A stretch of DNA of 38,611 nucleotides, from contig JALEHK010000048.1 of NCBI GenBank assembly GCA_022770625.1, positions 1 to 38,611 on the forward strand, given 5' to 3'. Of the stretch, positions 14,105 through 21,783 are shown piece by piece. Source of the stretch: Oscillospiraceae bacterium. Its GTDB lineage: Bacteria > Bacillota > Clostridia > Oscillospirales > Ruminococcaceae. The notes below the pieces were generated by a model, which ran no database searches, was not told the origin of the DNA, and saw only the letters and a program-made list of their open reading frames with translations. Both the position numbers and the translations under genes were made by a program. The first letter of the stretch is position 1, and each line of letters starts with the position of its first letter.

Positions 14105-15220
14105 ATGAATCGGAAATACAAGGCTGAGCGTTTTATATGGACGGCACTTTTTCTCCTGCTCATCATCTTCTGCCAAACCCGATCCGAACCGGCTTTAATG
14201 ATCCCTGTTTCAGCGGAACCCACCATGGAGACCGCCATGGAGACCGCCATTTCAGCGGCCGAATACCTTCAGCCCCTGCCTGAACTTTCAGCCAGATCCG
14301 CCTGTGTCATGACGGGGAACGGGATCCTTCTCGGCGGAAAAGAGGAGCGGACATTTTTACCGATCGCTTCGACCACCAAGATTCTGACCGCTCTTCTGAC
14401 GTTGGAAATGGCGGAGGGGCGGATGGATATTCCCTTTTTGACCGGGAACGAAGTGAGGGTCGAAGGTTCTGCGCTCGGGATCAAACCGGAAGCCGAGGTC
14501 ACACCGCGGCTGCTGGTATGGGGAATGCTTCTTTCATCCGGAAACGACGCGGCGGAAGCGGCGGCCGCTCATTTCGGCGGGAAGGAAGCCTTTCTTCTTC
14601 GGATGAATCACCGCGCGCAGACGATCGGCATGGAGGAAAGCTATTTTCTTACGCCATCGGGGCTGGATGCCGAATCAGACGGAAAAAGCCACGGCAGCAC
14701 AGCGCGGGATATGGCGCTTCTTGCAGCAGAGGCGCTTCAAAACCCCGATTTTCTTGAAATCTGTTCTTCCAAATCGGGGCATATGGAGGTGGGCGGCGTT
14801 TCCTACTGGATGACCAATCACAATAAGCTGCTCGGCCGTTTCCCGGGGTGTATCGGCGTCAAGACCGGCTATACCAAAAAGGCAGGGCGCTGCCTGATCG
14901 CGGCGGCGGAGCGGGATGGAGCCCGGATCATCGTCTCTCTTCTGAACGCGCCGAACGACTGGGAAGAGGCCGAAACGCTTCTTAACTGGGGATTTTCTCA
15001 GCTGAAAGAGGTAACGCTGACCTGTCCGGGGCTTCCCGATTCGGTAAAGATGAAAAGTGCGCCGACCGTTTTTCTGGCGCCCGGCGAAACGCTTGTTCCT
15101 TCCTTTGCCCTCTCTCCTTCCTTAGAGAGGAACGGGGAAACCGCCGCAGGAATCGTCAAATGGACTGATCAAAACGGGGTCACCCGCGCATGGACAGCGC
15201 TTGAATGGACGGAAAGATGA
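14105..15220 (+). CDS. D-alanyl-D-alanine carboxypeptidase (PBP5/DacF type)
   Basis: A 371-aa exported serine peptidase of family S11, which trims the terminal D-Ala from peptidoglycan stem peptides. The N-terminus has a hydrophobic segment (about 10-23) for export or anchoring. The penicillin-binding motifs are complete: S89-T-T-K92, S145-G-N147 and K253-T-G255. The C-terminal 100 residues form a strand-rich region as in PBP5 domain II; no clear terminal membrane anchor is seen. A Met-Glu-Thr-Ala duplication occurs just after the signal (41-48). The ATG has AGAGAGGA upstream. The start region lies behind four 10-bp repeats that overlap the likely promoter. The LysR gene follows after 55 bases. 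Confidence 0.92.
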   Translation: MNRKYKAERFIWTALFLLLIIFCQTRSEPALMIPVSAEPTMETAMETAISAAEYLQPLPELSARSACVMTGNGILLGGKEERTFLPIASTTKILTALLTLEMAEGRMDIPFLTGNEVRVEGSALGIKPEAEVTPRLLVWGMLLSSGNDAAEAAAAHFGGKEAFLLRMNHRAQTIGMEESYFLTPSGLDAESDGKSHGSTARDMALLAAEALQNPDFLEICSSKSGHMEVGGVSYWMTNHNKLLGRFPGCIGVKTGYTKKAGRCLIAAAERDGARIIVSLLNAPNDWEEAETLLNWGFSQLKEVTLTCPGLPDSVKMKSAPTVFLAPGETLVPSFALSPSLERNGETAAGIVKWTDQNGVTRAWTALEWTER

Positions 15221-15245
15221 CTTTTGAAAAAATACGTGTTATAAT
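15216..15245 (+). promoter_or_regulatory. Promoter of the LysR regulator gene
   Basis: A perfect TATAAT (15240-15245) lies 18 bases after a weak -35 (GATGAC, 15216-15221) at the very end of the carboxypeptidase gene. Confidence 0.6.
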
Positions 15246-15275
15246 AGAGATATATTGGCAAAGGAGGCGTTTTAG

Positions 15276-16169
15276 ATGTTCCGTTCCATCCGCTATTTTC
15301 ATGAGATCGTCCGCACCGGCAGCTTTTCCGAAGCGGCGGCGGCCTGCCATATCTCCCAGTCCGCCATCTCTCAGCAGATACAGTCGCTCGAGCGGGAACT
15401 CGGATTTACGCTTTTTGAGCGGAAAGGGAGAGGAATCCAACTGACGCCCGCCGGAGAGTATTTCTGCCGGAAAACGCTCGTCCTCCTTTCGGACTACGAC
15501 CGGATCTGCCGGGAAGCCGAAAAAATTGCTTCCGGAGACGGAGCAACGCTTCGGCTGGGGTATCTGCGCAGCTACGGAAGCGTCGAGTTCCAGCTGGCAG
15601 TAGAGGAATTTGCCGCCCGATTTCCGAAGGTCGATATCGATATCTTCCGCGGCACCCATGAGGAGACCTACCGGATGCTGGTATCGGGACAGATCGACTT
15701 AAACTTCAACGATCAGCGCCTCCGGTTTTCCGACCGGTACAACAACCTGATCCTGACGACGGTACCCTGCTGCATCGAAATCTCCTCCCGCCATCCCCTT
15801 GCACAGCTTGACCGGATCAACACCGAGGAACTGAAAAACCTTCCCGGTATTCTGGTCAGCTCTCCCGCCGAGCAGGAAGTGGAAAGCGAATACTACCGGA
15901 ATATTTTCGGGTTTTCCGGAGACTTTCTTTTTGCGGAGAATCTGGAGGATGCGCGGCTGATGGTCGTAAGCGGAAAAGGCTTTATACCTGCCGACGGAAG
16001 CGGAAAGGTCGAAAACTTTGCCGGAACGATCACCCGCATCCCGCTCATCCACAAAGGAGAGCCGCTGACCCGAAACTACTGTGCTTTCTGGAGCAGAGAA
16101 AACTCCGGGTACTATGTAGAGACGTTTGCCGACATTCTGAAAAAGCAGTTTCACCCCGATGAAGAATAA
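15276..16169 (+). CDS. LysR family transcriptional regulator
   Basis: A 297-aa regulator of normal length. Residues 1-60 form the winged helix-turn-helix with the family signature SFSEAAAACHISQSAISQQI. Residues about 88-290 form the periplasmic-binding-protein-like effector domain. The ATG at 15276 follows AAGGAGG at 8 bases. LysR proteins usually act on adjacent genes, and in Clostridia this type often stands next to aldo/keto reductases and flavodoxin-like FMN reductases. Here the intact aldo/keto reductase at 16541-17515 and the redox-gene remnants before it are the natural candidates for its targets, which is inference. The effector is unknown. A terminator follows directly (16176-16213). 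Confidence 0.93.
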   Translation: MFRSIRYFHEIVRTGSFSEAAAACHISQSAISQQIQSLERELGFTLFERKGRGIQLTPAGEYFCRKTLVLLSDYDRICREAEKIASGDGATLRLGYLRSYGSVEFQLAVEEFAARFPKVDIDIFRGTHEETYRMLVSGQIDLNFNDQRLRFSDRYNNLILTTVPCCIEISSRHPLAQLDRINTEELKNLPGILVSSPAEQEVESEYYRNIFGFSGDFLFAENLEDARLMVVSGKGFIPADGSGKVENFAGTITRIPLIHKGEPLTRNYCAFWSRENSGYYVETFADILKKQFHPDEE

Positions 16170-16175
16170 GGACGG

Positions 16176-16213
16176 ACGAAGCCGATGATGTATTTTCACC
16201 GGCTTCGTTTTAT
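16176..16213 (+). terminator. Terminator of the LysR gene
   Basis: A 9-bp stem ACGAAGCCG/CGGCTTCGT (16176-16184 with 16200-16208), 15-base loop, followed by TTTATT. It lies 7 bases after the stop codon. Confidence 0.8.
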
Positions 16214-16251
16214 TTATCAGAAAAACTTATAGAAAACGTCCGAAAGAAAAA

Positions 16252-16280
16252 TTGATGGCGGGCGCGCTCCTCTGTATAAT
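16252..16280 (+). promoter_or_regulatory. Promoter ahead of the redox-gene remnants and aldo/keto reductase
   Basis: TTGATG (16252-16257), 17-bp spacer, TATAAT (16275-16280). It originally served the flavodoxin-like gene, of which only the first codons remain. It now probably drives the aldo/keto reductase through a leader of about 255 bases. Confidence 0.8.
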
Positions 16281-16304
16281 AAAGACGGAAACCAAAACAG
16301 AATT

Positions 16305-16376
16305 ATGAAAGTGCTTGCCATCAGTTCCAGCCCGCGCAAAGGCGGAAACCTGCCGGAAGGTTCAGAAAATCTTTAA
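16305..16376 (+). pseudogene. Remnant: N-terminal 23 codons of a flavodoxin-like NADPH-dependent FMN reductase
   Basis: The ATG at 16305 opens a frame reading MKVLAISSSPRKGGN, the well-known first strand and phosphate-binding loop of the flavodoxin-like NAD(P)H-dependent FMN reductases. After that the reading departs from the family, and a TAA stop follows at 16374. The expected 160 or more residues are absent. Together with the fragment that follows in another frame, this points to an internal deletion that joined two redox genes. Confidence 0.65.
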
Positions 16377-16490
16377 GGACATGAATCTGATTCCCTGCAC
16401 CGCCTGCCGCTGCTGTACCGCCGGATGTCCGAAGCAGATCCCGATCCGGAAGCTGCTCAAAGACGTCGCGGCGGAATTTGAGAAAAAAGC
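16354..16490 (+). pseudogene. Remnant: ferredoxin-like C-terminal tail of a 4Fe-4S aldo/keto reductase
   Basis: In the frame shifted by one base from the preceding fragment, the sequence encodes LIPCTACRCCTAGCPKQIPI and then a short charged helix. This C-x2-C-x2-C-x3-CP pattern with IPCTACR is what I know from the C-terminal iron-sulfur tail of aldo/keto reductases of Clostridia. The catalytic barrel of that gene is missing. The intact reductase that follows (16541) is a different protein without such a tail. The exact left boundary is uncertain; the joint with the FMN reductase fragment lies near 16355-16375. Confidence 0.55.
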
Positions 16491-16517
16491 GGTATCGTTT
16501 CGGACAAAACGATACCG
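16490..16517 (+). promoter_or_regulatory. Perfect inverted repeat in the aldo/keto reductase leader
   Basis: CGGTATCGTTT (16490-16500) and AAACGATACCG (16507-16517) are perfect complements around a 6-base loop. No T-run follows, so it is not an intrinsic terminator. It may be an operator for a dimeric regulator or an RNA hairpin that protects the mRNA. It lies 9 bases ahead of the ribosome site TAAGGAGG. Confidence 0.65.
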
Positions 16518-16540
16518 ACATCATCTAAGGAGGAATTTTT

Positions 16541-17515
16541 ATGCAGACAAGAAAAATCGGAACGGATACCGTATCGGCTGTTGGACTCGGCTGCATGGGT
16601 ATCACCCATGCCAGCGGCGAACCGATGACGGTCGAAGCCGGAGCCAAAGTTATCGAAGCGGCTTATGAGATGGGCTATACCCTTTTCGACACCGCTGAAT
16701 GCTATACCGGCGTCAACCCCGACGGAACGACCGCCTATAACGAAGAGGTCGTCGGCAAGGCGATCAAGCCCTTCCGTGACAAAATCTTTCTCGCGACCAA
16801 GTGCGGCGTTACCCACGGCGGCGACCATCTGATCCTCGACAGCAGCCCCGCAGCCATCCGCAAAGCGATCGACGGAAGCCTTCTGCGTCTCGGCACCGAT
16901 CATGTCGATCTTTATTACCAGCATCGGATTGATCCCAAGGTCGAGCCGGAAGTAGTCGCCGAAACGATGGCGAAACTGATTAAGGAGGGGAAAATCCGCT
17001 ACTGGGGTATTTCTGAAACGACCGAAGAATATCTCCGCCGTGCCAACGCCGTCTGCCATGTCTCCGCGATCCAGAATCGCTATTCGATGATGGCCAGATG
17101 GTACGAGCCGCTTTTCCCTGTCTGTGAAGAGCTTGGAGTTACTTATGTCGCTTTCTCTCCCCTTGCCAACGGATTCCTTTCCGGGAAGTACACCGACAAG
17201 ACCCAGTTTGAAGGAAACGCCGATTTCCGCAGCAGAATGCCGCAGTACACCGGTGAGGGCTATGAAAAGGGGCAAGCACTTCTTTCCCTGCTCCGGCAGA
17301 TGGCGAAAGAGAAAAACGCAACCCCCGCACAGATCTCTCTGGCGTGGATGCTTAGCAAAAAGCCGTTCATCATCCCGATCCCCGGTAGCCGCAAGCCGGA
17401 GCGCTTAAACGAAAACCTTCATGCGTCGGACATCCTTCTTTCGGCGGATGAAATCAAAGCGATCGATGAAAAACTCGACGGCATGGATTTTGAAGTCTTT
17501 GGCGGACACAAATAA
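16541..17515 (+). CDS. Aldo/keto reductase
   Basis: A 324-aa cytosolic NADPH-dependent oxidoreductase of the AKR superfamily ((beta/alpha)8 barrel). The catalytic tetrad is complete: D50, Y55, K87 and H128. The NADPH phosphate-binding region near the C-terminus reads IPIPGSRKPERLNEN, as in the AKR13/YhdN-like group of reductases. Length is normal, with no iron-sulfur tail. The ATG at 16541 follows TAAGGAGG at 7 bases. The gene ends at a bidirectional terminator (17526-17567) facing the GTPase-nuclease gene. The substrate, probably small aldehydes or sugars, is not readable from sequence. The upstream LysR protein may regulate it. Confidence 0.93.
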   Translation: MQTRKIGTDTVSAVGLGCMGITHASGEPMTVEAGAKVIEAAYEMGYTLFDTAECYTGVNPDGTTAYNEEVVGKAIKPFRDKIFLATKCGVTHGGDHLILDSSPAAIRKAIDGSLLRLGTDHVDLYYQHRIDPKVEPEVVAETMAKLIKEGKIRYWGISETTEEYLRRANAVCHVSAIQNRYSMMARWYEPLFPVCEELGVTYVAFSPLANGFLSGKYTDKTQFEGNADFRSRMPQYTGEGYEKGQALLSLLRQMAKEKNATPAQISLAWMLSKKPFIIPIPGSRKPERLNENLHASDILLSADEIKAIDEKLDGMDFEVFGGHK

Positions 17516-17525
17516 GCGATCAACG

Positions 17526-17567
17526 AAAAACCGGACGCTCTCTGAAAAATGAGAGCGTCCGGTTTTT
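17526..17567. terminator. Shared bidirectional terminator
   Basis: A perfect 17-bp stem (17526-17542 with 17551-17567) has A-run and T-run flanks on both strands. It ends both the aldo/keto reductase gene (plus) and the GTPase-nuclease gene (minus), whose stop codon touches it. Confidence 0.93.
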
Positions 17568-20278
17568 TACTGTTCTTTCTCTTCTTCCGGCTCTTCTGCC
17601 GGCTTTTCTTCCGGCATTTTATCGCCAAGTCTTGCCTTCATACGAAAATCCTGATGATTCTGATGATCGATCAGCGTCCGGATGCGATCCTCCGTCAGCT
17701 TGACCTCTTCGTAAAACGTCATCGCCGAAATACGGGTCGAACCGTGTCCGAGAATGATCGTCTGCTCCAGATTATCCGAGGTTGCGACCCGAACCCGGCG
17801 TTTGCGTGGCTCCTTTCCGAGAGCGTAGGTCACCTTTTCAATATACATATCCGCCGTTTCGGCTTCTTCGGTATAGACGATATAAACGTCTCCCTGACGC
17901 TCGACCTTGGCCTTTCCGCCCTTGACCCGATAGGCGTCAAAGACAACGATCAACCCGCACTGCTTCATTCCCTGATAGTTTTCCAGGATGTCGATCAACG
18001 CCTGACGGGCGGCGTCAAGATTCACGGCTGCCTGACTTTTCAGTTCTTCCCACGCGAAGATGATGTTATAGCCATCGACCAGCAAAAACTCGTCCGCTTG
18101 TTCCATCTCGCTGAGCAGCGCCGCCTTATCCATCTGACGGACGGTATTCTGCGGAAGAAAATCCCGGCGCTTCACTTCGCCGTAGGTGCGGCGGAAGATT
18201 TCTTCAAGCTGGCGATCCTCCTCGCGGGTTCCGGTATAGGCGCTTCGCCCCGAAAACCGCGCAGGCGGCGCGCTTACCGGCTCTTCTTTCTCTTCGGACG
18301 GAAAGGCCATGCAGGGCAGATGCATTCGTTCCTTCGCTTCCCGCCAGCTTACAACGACGCCCGCGCCGTGAGAACAGAAGATCGAATCGGGTGTGTTTTC
18401 AAGATCCGCTTCCGGATTGTAGCCGGTCTGCGCGATCACCTCTTCCGCGTTGTGGCAGGGGCGATACCCCTCCACCCGGCAGGAGAGCTTTCCGCGGCCT
18501 TTGGTATAGGCGGCCACCTCAGTCTGGTAATCCCGCATCGTCGCGACCGGCGCACGTCCGGTCAGCCTGCTCATCCCACCCACCGGTTCCGGCGGGTCAA
18601 AGCTTCCGAAGCGCATCTCGATATCATGCATCGCCCGCCCGACGTTTTCATTCGGCACCGTAAGGGTAAAGGTGTACCACGGCTCTAAAAGCCTGCTCTC
18701 GGCCTGCATCAGTCCCTGACGGACGGCGCGGTAGGTCGCCTGACGGAAATCGCCGCCCTCGGTATGTTTGACGTGCGCTTTTCCCGCGATCAGCGTGATC
18801 TTCATGTCGGTGATCGGGCTTCCGGTCAGAACGCCCAGATGCTCTTTCTCTTCCAGATGGGTCAGGATCAGCCGCTGCCAGTTCCGGTCGAGATCGTCCT
18901 CGCTCACCCGGCTTTCAAACTGCATCCCGCTTCCCTCTTCGCCCGGTTCCAGCAGCAGATGCACCTCGGCGTAATGACGGAGCGGCTCAAAATGCCCGAC
19001 CCCTTCGACCGGGGAGAGGATCGTTTCTTTATAGACAATACTCCCCTCGCCGAAGCTGACTGCCATCCCGAACCGGTCAAGGATCACCCGCTCCAGGATC
19101 TCAAGCTGAACCTCGCCCATCAGCTGAAGGTGGATCTCACCGGTCTGTTCATTCCAGACCATATGCAGCTGCGGATCCTCTTCCTCAAGCTGGGAGAGCT
19201 TTCGATAGCTGTCAAAAACCGATACCCCATCCGGAAGGATCAGCCGGTAGGTCAACACCGGCGTCAGCGCCGGAGGAGAAGCGTTTTCCTCAAAGCCAAG
19301 CCCGTCTCCGGGAAGCGCCCGGCCGAGCCCCGTCACCGCGACAACTGAACCGGGCGCGGCGTATTCTGCCAGCCGGTATTTGGCGCCGGAATAAACGCGG
19401 AGCTGATCTGCCTTTTCCTTCCACCGCTTTCCGCTCGATATTCCGCTTAGTTCTTCCTTGACCGAAAGTCCACCGCCGGTGATCTTCATGAAAGTGAGCC
19501 GCGCCCCGGCCGCGTCCCGGCTTACCTTAAAGACGCGCGCGCCAAAAGCTTCCCCATACTCAGGCGCCGGAAGAAACCGGTCGATTCCCGAAAGAAGCGG
19601 TTCGATCCCGGTCAGTTTTAATGCCGAACCGAAATAGCAGGGAAAAATCCTTCTCTCCGCGACCGCACTCCGAAGTCCGTCATCCGATATGCAGCCACTT
19701 TCCAGATAGCTTTCCAAAAGCTCGTCTCCGCACATAGCCGCCTGTTCATAAAAAGCGTCCGGATCCTCTTCCCGGAGAGAAAAGTCGATGCAACCGTCGC
19801 CGAACGTTTCGCGCAGAGACGCAAGCACCGCTTTTCTCCCCTCTCCATCCGGAGAAGCGGTGTCTAAAAGATCGGTTTTGTTGATAAAAATAAAGACCGG
19901 GATCTCATGCCGGGCGAGGAGGTTCCATAGCGTTTCGGTATGACCCTGCACCCCGTCGGTTCCGCTGATGACTAAAACGGCCGCATCCAATACCGAAAGC
20001 GTCCGCTCGGTCTCAGCGGAAAAATCGACATGTCCGGGGGTATCGAGAAGGGTCGCTTCCTTTTCACCGAGCGGAAAGACCGCCTGCTTGGAAAAAATGG
20101 TGATCCCGCGTTCCCGCTCCAGCACATCGGTATCAAGAAAAGCATCGCCGTGATCGACCCGTCCCGCCCGGCGCAGGCAGCCCGTTCGATAAAGGATTCC
20201 CTCCGAAAGAGTCGTTTTGCCCGCGTCAACATGAGCCAGCAGACCGATACAGATATGCCTTCCTTCTTTTCCGCTCAT
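17567..20278 (-). CDS. Tet(M)/EF-G-like ribosomal GTPase fused to a YacP/Rae1-like NYN (PIN-type) ribonuclease domain
   Basis: A 903-aa fusion (numbering here counts from the TTG codon directly before the chosen ATG). Residues 10-240 are a translational GTPase G domain: P-loop A16-HVDAGKT, switch RGIT (58-61), DTPGH (80-84), NKTD (134-137) and G5 SA (219-220). Residues 245-655 follow the order of EF-G/Tet(M) domains II to V. In the domain IV tip region corresponding to the Tet(M) loop, this protein reads VKHTEGGDF (504-512), with no prolines. After an acidic, Pro-rich linker (660-715), residues 730-862 form a YacP-like NYN domain with VDGYN (D736), VVFDAYRVKGG (D782), ETADMYIE (D811) and TSDNLEQ (D836). 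A charged tail ends the protein. Bacillus Rae1/YacP cuts mRNA in the ribosomal A site. The fusion therefore suggests a GTPase that carries a nuclease to the A site. Annotation as plain tetracycline resistance would be unsafe. The ATG at 20278 has AAAGGAG upstream. Confidence 0.9.
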   Translation of the reverse strand: MSGKEGRHICIGLLAHVDAGKTTLSEGILYRTGCLRRAGRVDHGDAFLDTDVLERERGITIFSKQAVFPLGEKEATLLDTPGHVDFSAETERTLSVLDAAVLVISGTDGVQGHTETLWNLLARHEIPVFIFINKTDLLDTASPDGEGRKAVLASLRETFGDGCIDFSLREEDPDAFYEQAAMCGDELLESYLESGCISDDGLRSAVAERRIFPCYFGSALKLTGIEPLLSGIDRFLPAPEYGEAFGARVFKVSRDAAGARLTFMKITGGGLSVKEELSGISSGKRWKEKADQLRVYSGAKYRLAEYAAPGSVVAVTGLGRALPGDGLGFEENASPPALTPVLTYRLILPDGVSVFDSYRKLSQLEEEDPQLHMVWNEQTGEIHLQLMGEVQLEILERVILDRFGMAVSFGEGSIVYKETILSPVEGVGHFEPLRHYAEVHLLLEPGEEGSGMQFESRVSEDDLDRNWQRLILTHLEEKEHLGVLTGSPITDMKITLIAGKAHVKHTEGGDFRQATYRAVRQGLMQAESRLLEPWYTFTLTVPNENVGRAMHDIEMRFGSFDPPEPVGGMSRLTGRAPVATMRDYQTEVAAYTKGRGKLSCRVEGYRPCHNAEEVIAQTGYNPEADLENTPDSIFCSHGAGVVVSWREAKERMHLPCMAFPSEEKEEPVSAPPARFSGRSAYTGTREEDRQLEEIFRRTYGEVKRRDFLPQNTVRQMDKAALLSEMEQADEFLLVDGYNIIFAWEELKSQAAVNLDAARQALIDILENYQGMKQCGLIVVFDAYRVKGGKAKVERQGDVYIVYTEEAETADMYIEKVTYALGKEPRKRRVRVATSDNLEQTIILGHGSTRISAMTFYEEVKLTEDRIRTLIDHQNHQDFRMKARLGDKMPEEKPAEEPEEEKEQ

Positions 20279-20316
20279 CAAAACCGCACTCCTTTTGTTA
20301 CCTGAATACTGAACAA

Positions 20317-20345
20317 ATTATATCATAAAAATCCGCCTTTGTCGA
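20317..20345 (-). promoter_or_regulatory. Promoter of the GTPase-nuclease gene
   Basis: Minus strand: TCGACA (20340-20345), 17-bp spacer, TATAAT (20317-20322). The leader before the ATG is only about 30-35 bases, too short for the peptide attenuator seen upstream of tet(M). Confidence 0.82.
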
Positions 20346-20376
20346 ACCGCACCGAGAGAAAATTTCAGTAACGTGA

Positions 20377-20405
20377 TTGACATATTTCCGCCGCTATGCT
20401 ACATT
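20377..20405 (+). promoter_or_regulatory. Promoter of the AraC/GyrI-like regulator gene
   Basis: TTGACA (20377-20382), 17-bp spacer, TACATT (20400-20405). It diverges from the promoter of the GTPase-nuclease gene, with 31 bases between the two -35 boxes, so one bound regulator could affect both. Confidence 0.75.
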
Positions 20406-20516
20406 TATGGTAACGGACTATGCGTCCTATCTGTGCAGAAAAAATCGGGCAGAAACGCACCCGTCATGGTACACTGAAGGCACAGCAAAGGAAAGGCAAA
20501 AAAGGAGGCCAAAGCT

Positions 20517-21350
20517 ATGAACGGATGGAACGACGGCATCAGCCGTGCAATCGCGTACATCGAGGAAAATCTGACCGAGGAGCTTGATATGGACGAAATT
20601 GCCGCGCGGGCGTATGTATCGGGCTTTTACTTTCAGAAGATCTTCCATGTTCTCTGCGGGTTCACGGTCGGAGAGTATATCCGCAGCCGCCGGCTCACGC
20701 TCGCCGCACAGGAGCTGTGCGCATCCGACGTAAAGGTCATCGATCTTGCAATCAAATACGGATACGATTCTCCCGACAGCTTCACCCGGGCGTTCACCCG
20801 CTTTCACGGGGTCACTCCGTCCGCCGCTAGAAAAGAGGGCTGCACGCTGAACTTTGCCGCTCCGCTGAAAATCAAACTGACTTTGGAGGGAAGTACCATG
20901 CTCGAATACCGTATCGTGAAAAAAGACGCCATCATCTTCCTCGGCGTTTCGCGCCGCTTCAGCGAGGAAAACAGCTACAAAGAAATCCCAGAATTCTGGG
21001 ACGAATATCTGAAAAGCGAACAGGCAAAGACCGTGCGCGGAATGTACGGAATCTGTCTGGACGGAAGCACCAAAAGCTTTGACTATCTGATCGCCGACGA
21101 ATGCGCACCGGACGCGGAGGTTCCCGAAGGCTTTGAACAGAGATGCCTCCCGGGTGGGACATGGGCGGTCTTTCCCTGCCGCGGAAAGCTGCCGGACGCT
21201 TTGCAGACGGTCAACACCAAAATCTGGAGCGAATGGCTCCCGTCCTGCAAAAACTATCGTCTCGCCGGAAACTATAACCTGGAGCGCTATACCGAAGATC
21301 CCGAATATACCGAGATCTGGCTCCCGGTCGAGCCGGTGACTACCGAATAA
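20517..21350 (+). CDS. AraC family regulator with C-terminal GyrI-like effector domain
   Basis: A 277-aa regulator. Residues 8-108 are the double helix-turn-helix of the AraC/XylS family, with the second-helix signature DLAIKYGYDSPDSFTRAFTR. After a short linker, residues about 125-277 form a GyrI-like/BmrR-type small-molecule-binding domain, with VPEGFEQRCLPGGTWAVFPC and a C-terminal EIWLPVE strand. The HTH-first order matches the Rob/SoxS-like group that senses hydrophobic drugs. The ATG at 20517 follows AAAGGAGG. It stands alone between its promoter and a strong terminator, divergent to the GTPase-nuclease gene. No obvious efflux gene lies beside it, so autoregulation or control of the divergent gene is possible. 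Confidence 0.93.
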   Translation: MNGWNDGISRAIAYIEENLTEELDMDEIAARAYVSGFYFQKIFHVLCGFTVGEYIRSRRLTLAAQELCASDVKVIDLAIKYGYDSPDSFTRAFTRFHGVTPSAARKEGCTLNFAAPLKIKLTLEGSTMLEYRIVKKDAIIFLGVSRRFSEENSYKEIPEFWDEYLKSEQAKTVRGMYGICLDGSTKSFDYLIADECAPDAEVPEGFEQRCLPGGTWAVFPCRGKLPDALQTVNTKIWSEWLPSCKNYRLAGNYNLERYTEDPEYTEIWLPVEPVTTE

Positions 21351-21365
21351 TCATTTTTACAGCAA

Positions 21366-21413
21366 AACGGCGGTTTCTGCATATTCATCCGTGCAGAAAC
21401 CGCCGTTCTTTTT
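21366..21413 (+). terminator. Terminator of the AraC-family gene
   Basis: A perfect 16-bp stem AACGGCGGTTTCTGCA (21366-21381) with 21392-21407 is followed by CTTTTTA. It is just ahead of the convergent pfl operon end (21424) and may also stop that transcript, though its T-run on the minus strand is weak. Confidence 0.9.
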
Positions 21414-21423
21414 ATGATTGCCG

Positions 21424-21753
21424 TCAGCCGGTCACATCTCCGTATTTTTCCCGGATCATTCCGGTCAGAAAGTCAGCGGCCTGCTGATAGCCGCTTCCCT
21501 CGGGCGCTTTTTCCCCTCTCCAGGAAGCGTAATAAACGATGTCCTCGTCAATTTCCTCCGCTTTCCCGATCATCAGATCATAGAGGGTCTCGCTCGCCGC
21601 GGTAAAACGGATGCCTTCCGGGTCGCCGGCCGGAAAGGTTCCGCACAGATAATGAAGCGTCCCATCCGGCATCAGAAGCTGAACTTCGGAAATATACCAG
21701 ACGCCTGCTTCCGACGTCTTTTTACCGCACTGGCGGTGATAATATTGAGCCAT
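21424..21753 (-). CDS. Small protein of unknown function, cotranscribed with pflB
   Basis: A 109-aa soluble protein that I do not recognise. It starts MAQYYHRQCGKKTSEAG and has a strand-rich N-terminal half (WYISEVQLLMPDGTLHYLCG) and an acidic, helical C-terminal half (QQAADFLTGMIREKYGD). Two cysteines (C9 and C37) are present but in no known metal motif. The ATG has AAAGGAG at 7 bases and starts 30 bases after the pflB stop codon, with no terminator between, so it is the third gene of the pfl operon. A link to formate or acetyl-CoA metabolism is suggested only by position. Confidence 0.75.
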   Translation of the reverse strand: MAQYYHRQCGKKTSEAGVWYISEVQLLMPDGTLHYLCGTFPAGDPEGIRFTAASETLYDLMIGKAEEIDEDIVYYASWRGEKAPEGSGYQQAADFLTGMIREKYGDVTG

Positions 21754-21783
21754 ACGGGTTCTCCTTTCGGAATCAGGTCTTTC

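Noticed and set aside
16315-16668. 117-aa open frame as a real gene
   Set aside because: It begins at a TTG inside a gene fragment, contains only the tail of an aldo/keto reductase, and runs on into the intact reductase gene in another frame.
17567-20278. Simple tetracycline resistance gene
   Set aside because: The protein is about 260 residues longer than Tet(M), carries a nuclease domain, lacks the proline-containing tip loop and lacks a leader attenuator.
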